NCBI RefSeq assembly: GCF_035610345.1
Contig: NZ_CP141213.1
Span: 1,736,001-1,800,000, forward strand
DNA: 64,000 nt
Direction: 5' to 3'
Origin: Sinorhizobium meliloti
GTDB lineage: Bacteria; Pseudomonadota; Alphaproteobacteria; Rhizobiales; Rhizobiaceae
Each line of letters opens with the position of its first letter. Position 1 is the stretch's first letter. Below the pieces are notes generated by a model, which worked only from the letters and a program-made list of their open reading frames with translations, was not told the DNA's origin and searched no databases. The position numbers were made by a program, and so were the translations under genes. This document shows, one piece after another, positions 10,257 through 18,995 of the stretch.

Positions 10257-11267
10257 TTATTTCGCCTGCCAGGCGTACCAGCGCTCACCAATCGCATCGC
10301 GGTTTTCTGCCCAGTAGTTCATGTCGGCGTTAACCTGGCTCGCCGTCTGCGCGTCCGGCAGCGTTTTGGCCACTTCCGGGTCCATCATTTTTGGGGAATC
10401 CAGATTGATGGGCGCGTAGCCGGTTAAACTGGCGAGTTCAGCTTGAGCCTCGGCCGATGTTGCAAGTGCAATGAACTTCATCGCCGCTTCCTTATTCTTC
10501 GTTCCCTTCGGCACGACGAGTGAATCGGCGGCCGTGATGTTCTGCTCCCAGGAGGTTTCGGTATTGATGCCACTTTGGGCTAGCGCGGTCATGCGACCGT
10601 TCCAGAGGCTGCCGAAGGGCGCCTCAGCAGAGGCAAGGAGCTGCTGCGACTGTGCGCCGCCGGACCACCAGATGATGTCGCCCTTGATAGTGTCGAGCTT
10701 TTTGAAGGCGCGGTCGAGATCGAGCGGATAGAGCTTGTCGGCCGGAACGCCGTCCGCGAGAAGCGCTGCTTCAATGACGCCAGGCGCCGACCACTTGTAG
10801 AAGGTGCGCTTGCCGGGGAACTTTTCCGTATCGAAAAGGTCGGCCCACGTCTTTGGGCAGGCATCGACCACGTCCTTGTTGCAGCCAATGACGAAAGAAT
10901 AATAGAAACTGCCGACCGAGTAGTCGGTGACGAAACGCGGGTCGAGTTTCGATTTGTCGATAACTGAGAAGTCGAGCTTTTCGAGAAGACCTTTCTTGCC
11001 GGCCTGCGCGGCGTAGTCGCCCTCGACGTCGACTACGTCCCAGGTGACGGCATTCGCCTCGACCATGGCCTTGAGCTTGCCGTAGTCGGTCGGCCCGTCC
11101 TGCAGCACGTTGATGCCGGTCTTTTCCGCGAACTTGTCAGCCCAGGCAGCCTTCTGCGCGTCCTGGGTCGTGCCGCCCCAGCTTGAAAAAACGAGATCGG
11201 CGGCGGATGCCGGCGCGGATGTTGCCATGGCGGCGGCGACGATCGTTAAAGCGAATATCCTCTTCAT
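10257..11267 (-). CDS. Extracellular solute-binding protein of ABC importer (PotD/Fbp-like)
   Basis: 336 residues with a clear Sec signal peptide (MKRIFALTIVAAAMATSAPASA, cleavage after ASA), so it acts in the periplasm. The mature start ADLVFSSWGGTTQDAQKAAW is typical of family-1 binding proteins that work with PotABC-type transporters and bind polyamines or other cationic small molecules, or iron. It lies about 115 bp upstream of the permease genes and 26 bp downstream of the NIPSNAP gene, within the catabolic operon. The ligand is probably the operon's growth substrate but cannot be read from sequence. Confidence 0.92.
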   Translation of the reverse strand: MKRIFALTIVAAAMATSAPASAADLVFSSWGGTTQDAQKAAWADKFAEKTGINVLQDGPTDYGKLKAMVEANAVTWDVVDVEGDYAAQAGKKGLLEKLDFSVIDKSKLDPRFVTDYSVGSFYYSFVIGCNKDVVDACPKTWADLFDTEKFPGKRTFYKWSAPGVIEAALLADGVPADKLYPLDLDRAFKKLDTIKGDIIWWSGGAQSQQLLASAEAPFGSLWNGRMTALAQSGINTETSWEQNITAADSLVVPKGTKNKEAAMKFIALATSAEAQAELASLTGYAPINLDSPKMMDPEVAKTLPDAQTASQVNADMNYWAENRDAIGERWYAWQAK

Positions 11268-11293
11268 GTTCCCTTGCTCCGTTGTTCCCGGTT

Positions 11294-11638
11294 TTACTTG
11301 ATTGGTTGTTCTGGTGATGCGCCGCCGCCGGTGGGCGAAAAGCGCGTAGCCTTCATGATCTTGTTCTCCGCGACTTCGATAAGGTCGCGTATCTTGGGGA
11401 GGAATGCCCGCCAGTCGGGGTCGTCCATCAGTGCCGCCCTGCGCCGCTCACGGTCGTCGAGGCTCGCATAAGCCCAGATGTGGACGATCTCGTTGATCGG
11501 ACCGATCTCGGAGAAGAAGTAGGCGACGAGTTCGCCAAGATGCCTCCTCTGGATGGCGATCCCCTCGTCCTCCACCACCTGCAGGTAGGCCGGGATGGCG
11601 CCGTTCTTCAGTCGATAGGTGCGGATCTCGTAGAACAT
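11294..11638 (-). CDS. NIPSNAP family protein
   Basis: About 114 residues. The opening FYEIRTYRLKNGAIPAYLQ and the later FSEIGPINEIVHIWAYASLDDRERRRAAL are the signature blocks of the NIPSNAP fold, a dimeric alpha/beta-barrel family. Bacterial members commonly sit in catabolic operons, with no settled biochemical role. The ATG at 11638 is chosen by alignment with family starts; a GTG three codons upstream would overlap the stop of the aldehyde dehydrogenase gene as GTGA and is an alternative. It may help an unstable intermediate to react, but this is speculation. Confidence 0.85.
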   Translation of the reverse strand: MFYEIRTYRLKNGAIPAYLQVVEDEGIAIQRRHLGELVAYFFSEIGPINEIVHIWAYASLDDRERRRAALMDDPDWRAFLPKIRDLIEVAENKIMKATRFSPTGGGASPEQPIK

Positions 11639-11643
11639 CGCCG

Positions 11644-13107
11644 TCACCGCATCACGAACGGGTCTGGGATCGGATCGTCCGACGTCCTGAGCCAGACGGT
11701 CTTCGTCCGCGTGTAGTCGAGCGCGGCTTCGAGGCCGCCCTCGCGCCCATGGCCGGAGAGCCCGAAACCGCCGAAGGGCGCGATCGGGGACACCGCCCGG
11801 TAGGTGTTGACCCAGACGATCCCAGCGCGGATCCCCTTCATCAACCGGTGCGCCCGCGTGAGGTTCTGCGTAAAGACACCGGCCGCAAGCCCGTAGCGCG
11901 TGTCGTTGGCGAGACGCAGAGCTTCGGCCTCGGTTTCGAAGGACAGGACCGAGAGTACGGGACCGAAGAACTCGTTATCGAGCGACGGCGAGGCGCTACC
12001 GTCGCAATCGAGAATGGTCGGGCGAAAATAGAAGCCATCACCTTCAGGCGCGGTGCCGCCGGTCACGAGCCCGGCGCCGGCGCTGAGCGAGCGGGCGACC
12101 AGTGCTTCTACATGGTCGCGCTGGCGCTCAGTCGCGAGCGGGCCGACCTCCGTCGCCATATCGAGAGGGCTTCCGATCCGGATCGACTCCGCCTTGGCCT
12201 TGAGGATCCGCAGGAAGCGATCCTTGACGCTCTTTTCGACGATCAGCCGCGAGCCCGCGACACAGCTCTGTCCCGTCGCGGCAAAGATTCCGGCGACCTG
12301 CGCGTTGGCGGCGCTTTCGAGGTCGGCGTCGGCGAAGACGATGAAGGGCGACTTGCCGCCGAGCTCAAGCGAGGTCGAGGCTAGATTCTCCGCCGAATTC
12401 CGCACCACATGGCGCGCGGTCTCCGGCCCACCGGTGAAGGCGATGTGGTCCACTTGAGGATGTCGGCTGAGCGCCGCGCCGCAGGAGGGGCCGAAGCCGG
12501 TGATGATGTTGACGACGCCGGCGGGAAAGCCCGCCTCATGCACCAGCCGCGCAAATTCGAGGAGCGGTGCCGGTCCGTCCTCCGAAGCCTTCACCACCAT
12601 GGTGCAGCCGGCCGCAAGCGCCGGACCGATCTTCACCGCCGAGAGGAAAAGCTGGCTGTTCCAGGGCACGACCATGGCGACGACGCCGATCGGTTCGCGG
12701 CGGAGCCAGACATCCATATCCGGCTTGTCGATCGGCAGATAGGATCCTTCGATCTTGTCGGCGATGCCCGCGTAATAGCGATAATAATCCGCCACATAGG
12801 CGATTTGCGCCGAGGTCTCGCGAATGACCTTGCCCGTGTCGCGCGTCTCGAGTTCGGCGAGCTTGCCGGCATTTTCTGCAACGAGATCGGCAAGCTTGTA
12901 GAGGAGCTTGCCTCTCTGCGTGGCGGAAAATTTGTGCCAGGGCCCGTCATGGAGGGCGTTGCACGCAGCCTCGACGGCACGATCGACGTCCGCTTCTCGC
13001 GCCTCCGGCATCTCCGCCCAGGCACGGCCGGTGGCAGGGTCGATGCTTTCGAACCGGACTTCGCCGTCCGCGAATTCACCGTTGATGTAACACTGGAAGC
13101 GCTGCAT
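11644..13107 (-). CDS. Aldehyde dehydrogenase (NAD(P)+-dependent)
   Basis: 487 residues. All catalytic landmarks of the ALDH superfamily are present: VPWNSQ (N150), LELGGKSPF (E248) and GQSCVAGSR (nucleophile C282). It oxidises an aldehyde to the acid in the cytoplasm. It is a different subfamily from the GabD paralogue at the end of the same operon, closer to betaine-aldehyde or hydroxymuconic-semialdehyde-type enzymes, so the pathway seems to contain two aldehyde oxidation steps. The gene follows the monooxygenase gene after 5 bp. The substrate is unknown. Confidence 0.9.
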   Translation of the reverse strand: MQRFQCYINGEFADGEVRFESIDPATGRAWAEMPEAREADVDRAVEAACNALHDGPWHKFSATQRGKLLYKLADLVAENAGKLAELETRDTGKVIRETSAQIAYVADYYRYYAGIADKIEGSYLPIDKPDMDVWLRREPIGVVAMVVPWNSQLFLSAVKIGPALAAGCTMVVKASEDGPAPLLEFARLVHEAGFPAGVVNIITGFGPSCGAALSRHPQVDHIAFTGGPETARHVVRNSAENLASTSLELGGKSPFIVFADADLESAANAQVAGIFAATGQSCVAGSRLIVEKSVKDRFLRILKAKAESIRIGSPLDMATEVGPLATERQRDHVEALVARSLSAGAGLVTGGTAPEGDGFYFRPTILDCDGSASPSLDNEFFGPVLSVLSFETEAEALRLANDTRYGLAAGVFTQNLTRAHRLMKGIRAGIVWVNTYRAVSPIAPFGGFGLSGHGREGGLEAALDYTRTKTVWLRTSDDPIPDPFVMR

Positions 13108-13112
13108 GTACC

Positions 13113-14153
13113 CTACTCCGCAAATGCCGGCATGACCTCCGCGATGAAGCGTTCAAGCGACGCCTTCTTGCGCTCGAAGGTCATGCCCGTGTCGATCCAG
13201 AAGGAATATTCGTCATAACCCATCGCCTCGTAGCTCTTGATGCGAGCGATGACCTCGTCGGCTGCACCAACGACGTTGTTGCGTCGCATCGCCTCGGCCG
13301 AGAGCATGGCGTTGGCGGCAATCTCCTCATCCGGAATCCGCTCGATGAGGCCTTGTGTGATCGGCCTCTCATTCTTGAACCAGGCGAAGAAATAGTTGTA
13401 ATAGACGCTCATCTCATGCGCGGCCCGTGCGATGTCCACCTCGTCGGAGCCGACATAGGTGTGACGCAGCAGCATGATCTTCGGCCGCTCGACCTTGGGG
13501 TTCTTGGCGCAGGCGTCGTTGAACCGTCCCATCAGGCTCCGCACCTCGTCGTCGTCTTGCCAGAGCGGCGTCACCTGCACATTGCAGCCGTTCGCGACGG
13601 CAAATTCGTGCGAGTTCGGATCGCGCGCAGCAACCCATATAGGCGGATGGGGTTTCTGCAGCGGCTTCGGCGACGAGGTCGTGGCAGGAAACTTGAAGAA
13701 CTCGCCATTGTGGCTGTAGTCACCCGCCCAAATCCCCTTCACCGCCGGAATGAGCTCGCGCATGCGCTGCCCGGCGCTCCAGGCGTCGAGACCCGGCAAC
13801 AGCCGCTCGTATTCAAAGGAATAGGCGCCGCGGGCAATACCGATGTCGAGGCGACCGTCACAGATGAGATCCGTCATCGCGGCTTCGCCCGCGAGCTTGA
13901 TCGGATGCCAGAACGGGGCGATAACCGTGCCGGTTCCAAGCCGCGCCGACTTGGTGCGGCGGGCAAGGTCGGCAATTGTCACGAAGGGGTTCGGCGCAAT
14001 GGTGAACTCCATTCCGTGATGTTCACCGGTCCAGATCGCGTGCATGCCGCCTTGGTCGGCGATTTCGCAAAGCGCGACGAATTCTTCGTACAGCGTCTTG
14101 TGGGCCTGGGAGGCATCCAGGCGCTCCATGTGAACGAAAAGCGAGAATTTCAT
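13113..14153 (-). CDS. LLM-class flavin-dependent monooxygenase
   Basis: 346 residues of the bacterial-luciferase-like (TIM barrel) family. Visible family features are the N-terminal KFSLFVHMERLD strand, the GEHHG motif that shapes the flavin site, RLGTGTVIAPFWHPIKLA and GRLDIGIARGAYSFEYER. Such proteins use reduced flavin and O2 to attack C-N, C-S or ring bonds. The reductase that would supply the reduced flavin is encoded directly upstream with a 4-bp overlap (ATGA), as expected for a two-component system. It probably carries out the key oxygenation of the pathway. The substrate is unknown; see the finding on resemblance to N-heterocycle ring cleavage. Confidence 0.92.
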   Translation of the reverse strand: MKFSLFVHMERLDASQAHKTLYEEFVALCEIADQGGMHAIWTGEHHGMEFTIAPNPFVTIADLARRTKSARLGTGTVIAPFWHPIKLAGEAAMTDLICDGRLDIGIARGAYSFEYERLLPGLDAWSAGQRMRELIPAVKGIWAGDYSHNGEFFKFPATTSSPKPLQKPHPPIWVAARDPNSHEFAVANGCNVQVTPLWQDDDEVRSLMGRFNDACAKNPKVERPKIMLLRHTYVGSDEVDIARAAHEMSVYYNYFFAWFKNERPITQGLIERIPDEEIAANAMLSAEAMRRNNVVGAADEVIARIKSYEAMGYDEYSFWIDTGMTFERKKASLERFIAEVMPAFAE

Positions 14154-15079
14154 GAGCGCGCGTCCTTCTTCGCGATCGGGTGAACCGTGCCGCCGGTCTC
14201 GTCGCCGAAGTACATACCGAAATTGCCGATGGAGCTTTCGAGCACGAAACGATTGATGATGTCGGCGGTCGCGGTGCTGTAGAATTTCGCCTGGGCGGCG
14301 TCCTCCGGCCTCAGGAACCGGCCTCTTTGCGGGGCACCGTCGCTGGCCAATGCGTGATAGACGATGTGTTGCCGTCCATCGCTCTTGTCTTCATAGACCG
14401 AATAGAGAAAGCCGATGGTGACGTTCAGTCCGGTCAATTGCTCGAGATGCGCCGCCAGGGTCCGGGCGGGGTCATCGCCTTCGACGGTGCAACTCGGGAT
14501 CGACAGCGTTTCATCGCCCACGAGATATACTGAGCCCTGCTGCTCGAGCACTGCGCCGAGACGAATTTCGCCCCCGACGGCCGCGGAAACGGCCTTGCCC
14601 GCCAGCCTGGGCGTGAAATAGCCGCCGCGGGCATAGCCGAGGCCATTTAGCCCGCTGTTCTCGAAGGCCGTTACGCGCCCAACCATTATGACATGATCGC
14701 CAGCCTCGATGAGCTCCTGCTTCGAACACTCGAACCAGGCCGCGACCTGCGAAAAGATCGGGCAACCATTCGGCCCTTTCCTCCAGTCGACGGCCGCGAA
14801 CCGATCCTCCACCGGCCGGGCGAAGGTGTTGGAGATGTCTTTTTGTGTTTCGGACAGGACGTTGACGGCGAAACGCTCCGCTCCGGTCATCGTCTCATAA
14901 TTGCGCGAGGTCTTGGCAATACACACGAGCAGCAGGGGCGGATCCAACGAGACCGACGTAAAGGAATTGGCTGTAAAACCGATTGGGCGGCCCGCCGGAT
15001 TGTTCGCCGTCACCACCGTCACTCCGGTCGCAAAGGCGCCAAAGGCGTCCCGCAAGGCTCTTGGATCTTCCACACTCAT
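14150..15079 (-). CDS. Flavin reductase (HpaC/FRD-like) with C-terminal extension
   Basis: 309 residues from MSVEDPRALRDAF. The first ~165 residues are a flavin reductase domain: FGAFATGVTVVTA, GFTANSFTSVSLDPPLLLVCIA and the GDHVIMVGRV strand. This is twice the usual single-domain length; a second domain of about 140 residues (EIRLGAVLEQQGSVYLVGDETLSIP onwards) resembles NUDIX-like folds attached to some reductases but lacks an obvious complete NUDIX box. It supplies reduced flavin to the LLM monooxygenase encoded next. The start at 15079 overlaps the hydrolase stop (ATGA); an upstream in-frame start would extend into the hydrolase gene and is less likely. Confidence 0.9.
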   Translation of the reverse strand: MSVEDPRALRDAFGAFATGVTVVTANNPAGRPIGFTANSFTSVSLDPPLLLVCIAKTSRNYETMTGAERFAVNVLSETQKDISNTFARPVEDRFAAVDWRKGPNGCPIFSQVAAWFECSKQELIEAGDHVIMVGRVTAFENSGLNGLGYARGGYFTPRLAGKAVSAAVGGEIRLGAVLEQQGSVYLVGDETLSIPSCTVEGDDPARTLAAHLEQLTGLNVTIGFLYSVYEDKSDGRQHIVYHALASDGAPQRGRFLRPEDAAQAKFYSTATADIINRFVLESSIGNFGMYFGDETGGTVHPIAKKDARS

Positions 15080-15909
15080 GCCGGCTCCTCCCGGTAATTC
15101 AGCCACTCCGCCATCAGCGCATTGACACTTTCAGGCGCGGTCAAATTGACCATATGTCTGTGACCATCGACGACGCGAGCCCATCCGTTCGGCGTCAGCG
15201 ACGCCATCTGCTCAGCCATTTCCGGTGTCGAATTCGGGTCTCCCGAACCCGTGAGGAAAAGGGCGGGGCAAGTGACGGAAGGCCAGCAATCGGCATAGGC
15301 CTCGTCGCCGTTTGCAAAGGCGGTATAAGCGATCGCGTAGCCTTCCGGATCGACCACCTCTAACCACACGCGGGTCAATTCCCGTGCTCGCTGGCTCTGC
15401 GGATCATCGCCGAACCATCGCAGCAACGGTCCCGCCGTGTCCACGCCGCTTGTTCGGATTGCCGCTGCGCGGGCCAGAACGGCCGCCTTTGCCGCGGGAT
15501 CGCGGCGGTAAACGCCGTTGAGATAAGCGACACGCGTGATGCGGTTGGCGAAGGTTGCCGCCGCGCCGCCGGAAATCAGCGCACCCATCGAGTGCCCCGC
15601 GAGATTCGCACGGTCAATACCGATATCGTCCAGAAAGCGGCCGAACCAGTCGACGAAGTCGCGCACCGTGCTACCCGCCGCTATTTTCTCGCTCCCGCCA
15701 TGCCCGGGCATGTCCACCGCGATGACGCGATGGGTCTTGGCGAAGGCTTCGATCTGCGGCGCCCAGGCCTCGAGGCGCATGCCGACGCCGTGAATGAGGA
15801 TCAACGGCTCGCCCTCACCGGCTTCGAGGTAGGCGGCTCCGCGCACAGTCGTCTTGCGCGGCAGCGCAGTGCCGCCCTCCCCGGACGTATTTGATGTGAC
15901 CGTCTGCAT
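15076..15909 (-). CDS. Alpha/beta-fold hydrolase
   Basis: 277 residues. The oxyanion-hole block LILIHGVGM, the strand AVDMPGHGGSEK, the nucleophile elbow GHSMGA (Ser), the late Asp region in LFLTGSGDPNSTP and the catalytic His in VDGHRHMVN form a complete Ser-Asp-His triad. Relatives include C-C bond, ester, amide and lactone hydrolases of aromatic and heterocyclic catabolism. Its position between the DUF1185 and flavin reductase genes, with 4-bp overlap to the latter, suggests that it hydrolyses the monooxygenase product. No signal peptide is visible, so it is cytoplasmic. Confidence 0.9.
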   Translation of the reverse strand: MQTVTSNTSGEGGTALPRKTTVRGAAYLEAGEGEPLILIHGVGMRLEAWAPQIEAFAKTHRVIAVDMPGHGGSEKIAAGSTVRDFVDWFGRFLDDIGIDRANLAGHSMGALISGGAAATFANRITRVAYLNGVYRRDPAAKAAVLARAAAIRTSGVDTAGPLLRWFGDDPQSQRARELTRVWLEVVDPEGYAIAYTAFANGDEAYADCWPSVTCPALFLTGSGDPNSTPEMAEQMASLTPNGWARVVDGHRHMVNLTAPESVNALMAEWLNYREEPA

Positions 15910-15924
15910 CGAAGTGCCTGCCGT

Positions 15925-16527
15925 TTACACGCCGGCCGGATTGGCGGCGTCCTGGCCGAGGTCCTTCAGATCCTGATAGCGGTCGCCTATCCGATGGTGC
16001 GGGCGTCCGCTAACCGATGCGCCAAGAGCCACGACGATTTCATCGGCGGCCGGCGCATCGGGCATCGCCGTCTGAATCGTCAGGTAGTGAGAACGGCGAC
16101 CCTCATCGTTCTTGTCCATCAGTGGGATCATGACGGTGGCATTGGCGGGGCCGCGCGTATTGCAGAAGGCGAGGTACGACTTGGCGCCGACCGCTTGGCG
16201 ATAGTGATTGCCGAAGCGCAGCGTATGGATGAGTGCCGAGGCATGCTCGATCTCACCGTCAAGCCCCACAACGGCGGCCTTGCCGTAGCCTTCGACCGCT
16301 TCGCCTGAGCCCACGGCCTCGATAATCATTCTGGTCAGGAGCTCCCCAAGCACAGGTGCTGCCGCATGGATCTCCGGCTTGAGGTCTTCCACGAAACCCC
16401 GCCCCGCCCACGGATTTTTCACCACCGCCAGCGCCGAAAACAGCTTCAACGGCTGCGGGGTGGCCTTGCCTCCCTCGATCAAGGTCGTTTCGATCTGGAG
16501 GAGCGTCTTGCGAATCTGAACGGGCAT
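15925..16527 (-). CDS. DUF1185 family protein (annotated elsewhere as 'amino acid synthesis' protein)
   Basis: 200 residues, first gene after the operator. Conserved blocks include QIRKTLLQIETTLIEGGK, ALAVVKNPWAG, GKAAVVGLDGEIEHASALIHTLRFGNHYR and VALGASVSGRPHHRIGDR. The family was named after a reported effect in amino acid synthesis, but its reaction is not established, and members recur in LLM-monooxygenase/flavin-reductase operons. It is likely cytoplasmic (no signal peptide). As leader of this operon it is a candidate for an unassigned hydrolytic or tautomerase-like step. Start: ATG at 16527, 34 bp from the operator palindrome. Confidence 0.85.
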   Translation of the reverse strand: MPVQIRKTLLQIETTLIEGGKATPQPLKLFSALAVVKNPWAGRGFVEDLKPEIHAAAPVLGELLTRMIIEAVGSGEAVEGYGKAAVVGLDGEIEHASALIHTLRFGNHYRQAVGAKSYLAFCNTRGPANATVMIPLMDKNDEGRRSHYLTIQTAMPDAPAADEIVVALGASVSGRPHHRIGDRYQDLKDLGQDAANPAGV

Positions 16528-16560
16528 TGGAGATTCTTCCCTATCATTATCTATTACGTC

Positions 16561-16576
16561 TTATGGTATACCATAA
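16561..16576. promoter_or_regulatory. Predicted GntR operator upstream of the LLM/flavin reductase operon
   Basis: Perfect 16-bp palindrome TTATGGTATACCATAA. Its core TGGTATACCA is a typical FadR/FCD-subfamily GntR binding site. A 14/16 match precedes the gntR gene at 17679-17694. Its place about 35 bp upstream of the first structural gene start suits repression. No experiment supports it here. Confidence 0.75.
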
Positions 16577-16940
16577 TATTGCAGTGTCAAGCGTCCCCTC
16601 GAAGCCGAGCCAGAAACGTCGGAAGCAACGGATGACATTGACGAAAATCGCCTTTGGTCGGCGACTTGCGGGAGAGGAGCCAACCTCATGTCGCGGCGGG
16701 GATGCGCGAAACCTGTCAGACATACCCAGGGCCGAACGCCACACTGGTCGCGCCGGCCGCTGCCTAGGCGTCCGATGTGTGTGGGGCGCTATTGCAGGAA
16801 ACGGAGGTGCCGCGGGCTCGGTTACAATGCCGTGGCCTTGGCAGAAGCGATCGGTGACCAGCTCCCGGATAACCGGAGTGGGCCAGGTCGACAGCATCGT
16901 CTCGGGAAGGCAGGGCCATTCTGCCTTCCATCGTAACTAT
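16577..16940. other. Leader/intergenic region between gntR stop and the operon operator
   Basis: About 360 bp that probably carries the promoter of the catabolic operon, since gntR lies upstream on the same strand. Open frames on the + strand have no recognisable product. No further copy of the operator was seen. Confidence 0.5.
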
Positions 16941-17636
16941 TCACTCGCCCGTCTGCTGAGCGGCGATGAGCGTTTCGGCGATGGCAGCGGCGCGGGCGAC
17001 ATGGTCAAGGGCGGCTCTGCAGGCCGCTTCGCCGTCGCCCCTTCTGATCGCATCGACGATTTTTTCCATTTGCGCAGGTCCTTCGACGTCGCGATTCTTG
17101 GTCTTGATCGTCATGGAGCGCAGATGGTTGATCCGGACGGTCAGAAGATTCACGACGCCCCAGGCGACGTGCCGATCAACCCGGGTGAACAATGTTTGAT
17201 AGAAAGCGGAAGTCTGGCTGAGAACGCCATGCATGTCCTTGGCGGCATAGCTCTCGCGGATGCCCTTCAACGACGCTTCGAGAGCCTCCGCGATGGCCGG
17301 GTCGCGTCGTTCCGCGCACAACCGCGCAGCCATTCCTTCGAGGGCACCACGGATTTCATAAATCTGCTTTGCCTCATCCAAGTCGAGGAGCGCGACGATC
17401 GGTCCCTTGTTCGGTAAGCTCGCTACGAGCCCCTCGGATTCGAGATGACGTAGCACCTCACGGACGACCGTGCGGCTCACGCCCAATTGACCGCAGAGAT
17501 CACGCTCGACGAGACGTTCGCCAGGTTTGAAATAGCCGTCTACAATCGCATCCCGGACCTTTTCGAGTGCTAATTCCCTCAATGTCTTGGCCGGACGCTC
17601 TACTCGGATGTCGGTCTCCCGCAAATCAGCGTTCAT
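16941..17636 (-). CDS. GntR-family transcriptional regulator (FadR subfamily, FCD domain)
   Basis: 231 residues. N-terminal winged helix at about 18-85 with the GntR core KPGERLVERDLCGQLGVSRTVVREVLRHLESEGLV. The C-terminal all-helical FCD ligand domain includes EIRGALEGMAARL, the histidine-bearing RVDRHVAW and RAALDHV. FCD domains bind organic acids, often with a metal ion. The gene lies upstream of, and in the same direction as, the catabolic operon. Near-identical palindromes precede both it and the operon, suggesting autoregulation and control of the operon by a pathway intermediate. Confidence 0.92.
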   Translation of the reverse strand: MNADLRETDIRVERPAKTLRELALEKVRDAIVDGYFKPGERLVERDLCGQLGVSRTVVREVLRHLESEGLVASLPNKGPIVALLDLDEAKQIYEIRGALEGMAARLCAERRDPAIAEALEASLKGIRESYAAKDMHGVLSQTSAFYQTLFTRVDRHVAWGVVNLLTVRINHLRSMTIKTKNRDVEGPAQMEKIVDAIRRGDGEAACRAALDHVARAAAIAETLIAAQQTGE

Positions 17637-17678
17637 CCTCTTACCTCAATATCGGTTCGTCTGCCGATGCTAGCGATA

Positions 17679-17694
17679 TTACGGTGTACCATAA
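17679..17694. promoter_or_regulatory. Predicted autoregulatory GntR operator
   Basis: TTACGGTGTACCATAA matches the perfect palindrome at 16561-16576 in 14 of 16 positions and lies about 45 bp upstream of the gntR start codon. It is probably bound by the same regulator. Confidence 0.65.
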
Positions 17695-18138
17695 TACTCG
17701 TATGCCTAAATTCTTCAATGGCGATCAACCGAGCGATATCTCCAGCAGCCTGCGCGTAAGATCTGGCGGGGCCACCCGGCTCCGAGGTCACTTCAACGAC
17801 GGGACTGAGCGCGTGAGGACAACACGGGCAGCAAACATTCGCATTAGTTTGCGCCCCGGTGATAAGGTTCCCGAGCCTGGCTCAGTGCGCAACATCAAGG
17901 AGAGCCAAGGCCTAACGCCGAGGCACTAAACGACCATTTAAAGCTCTGATCGCACCGCTTCTGTTGGGGTGGACGGCCCCGAACGGCATCGAATGTGCCA
18001 ACGCCTGCCCTGCCCTATCGATTGAGAGGATGAGGGTTCCTACCACTCGCCACGGACATTAGCGGCGCTCGAACTGACTTGTGGGACGATAACCGGCGAC
18101 TGTCGCGGACAGCAATTCAGAGATATCGAGGTTGTGAA
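17695..18138. other. Intergenic region, no supported gene
   Basis: About 440 bp between the gntR promoter and an IS66 relic. The small open frames show no family resemblance. It probably marks the boundary between the catabolic region and the IS-rich zone. Confidence 0.5.
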
Positions 18139-18785
18139 ATGGGCGACTTGGCGTCGGAAGATGAACTACTCACCTGTAGAATTTGCGGCCGAGACCTCAA
18201 TGCTCGAAACTATAGTCCTATGACGAGGCATGAGATTGAGGTGATCACGTCGGTCGAGCGGCGTCGGCGCTGGTCTCGCGAGGAGAAGGAACGGCTCGTC
18301 GCCGCGACATTCATGCCGGAGACGCGCGTTTCCGAGATCGCGCGAACGGCCGGTATCCATGTGAACCAGCTTTTCGCTGGCGCAAGGAACTCTGTCAGAT
18401 ATCCGCGCCGTCCGTCCCGCAGCTCATTCCGGTAGAGATCGTCGAGCCGCCGGTCTCCCGGCCGCGCAAAAGAGCAAGTATCGTCACGATCGAGCTTGGC
18501 CGAGGCCGTCGCCTGCGGGTCGAGAGTGACGTCGACCCCGAAGCGCTCGGTCGGATTTCTGATGTGCTGGAGCGGCGATGATCCCGGTCCCGAGCGGTGT
18601 GAAGGTCTGGTTGGCGAGGGGCTATACGGACATCCGGAGAGGCTTTCCCAGCCTGTCCTAATGGTACAGGAGACCTTGAAGCGCGATCCGATAAGCGGCC
18701 CTCTTTTCGTCTTCCGGGGCTGGAGCGGCGGCTTGATCAAGGTGATTTGGCACGATGGCCAGGGTGCGAAGGCTCACCTTAAGCG
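18139..18785 (+). mobile_element. Truncated IS66-family element (TnpA with frameshift plus 5' part of TnpB)
   Basis: TnpA: MTRHEIEVITSVERRRRWSREEKERLV and VSEIARTAGIHVNQLF are typical IS66 OrfA sequences. After LF the frame shifts, and the tail (PQLIPVEIVEPPVSRPRKR through ALGRISDVLERR) continues in another frame to a TGA at about 18581. TnpB starts there with an ATGA overlap (MIPVPSGVKVWLARGYTDM). After a further shift the reading SLMVQETLKRDPISGPLFVFRG and GLIKVIWHDGQGA is seen, ending near 18785. The TnpC transposase and the terminal repeats are missing, so the element is dead. Confidence 0.85.
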
Positions 18786-18995
18786 AAGGCGTCAGCAACG
18801 CGTCGCGATTGGCGATCGCCAAATCGTTCCTCCGATAGGGCGCTACACCCATTACGGGCTGTCTGTGACTGGCGTTCGCTTGGCAGCTACTCACCGGAAC
18901 TATTGCTGGCGAGCTCGGGTTTTCTAGAGATCCCAGCTTCCTATCGCCACGGAAGGGCTGCAACTCCGCGGCGCCTAAACTGAAGGACGAGTCCG

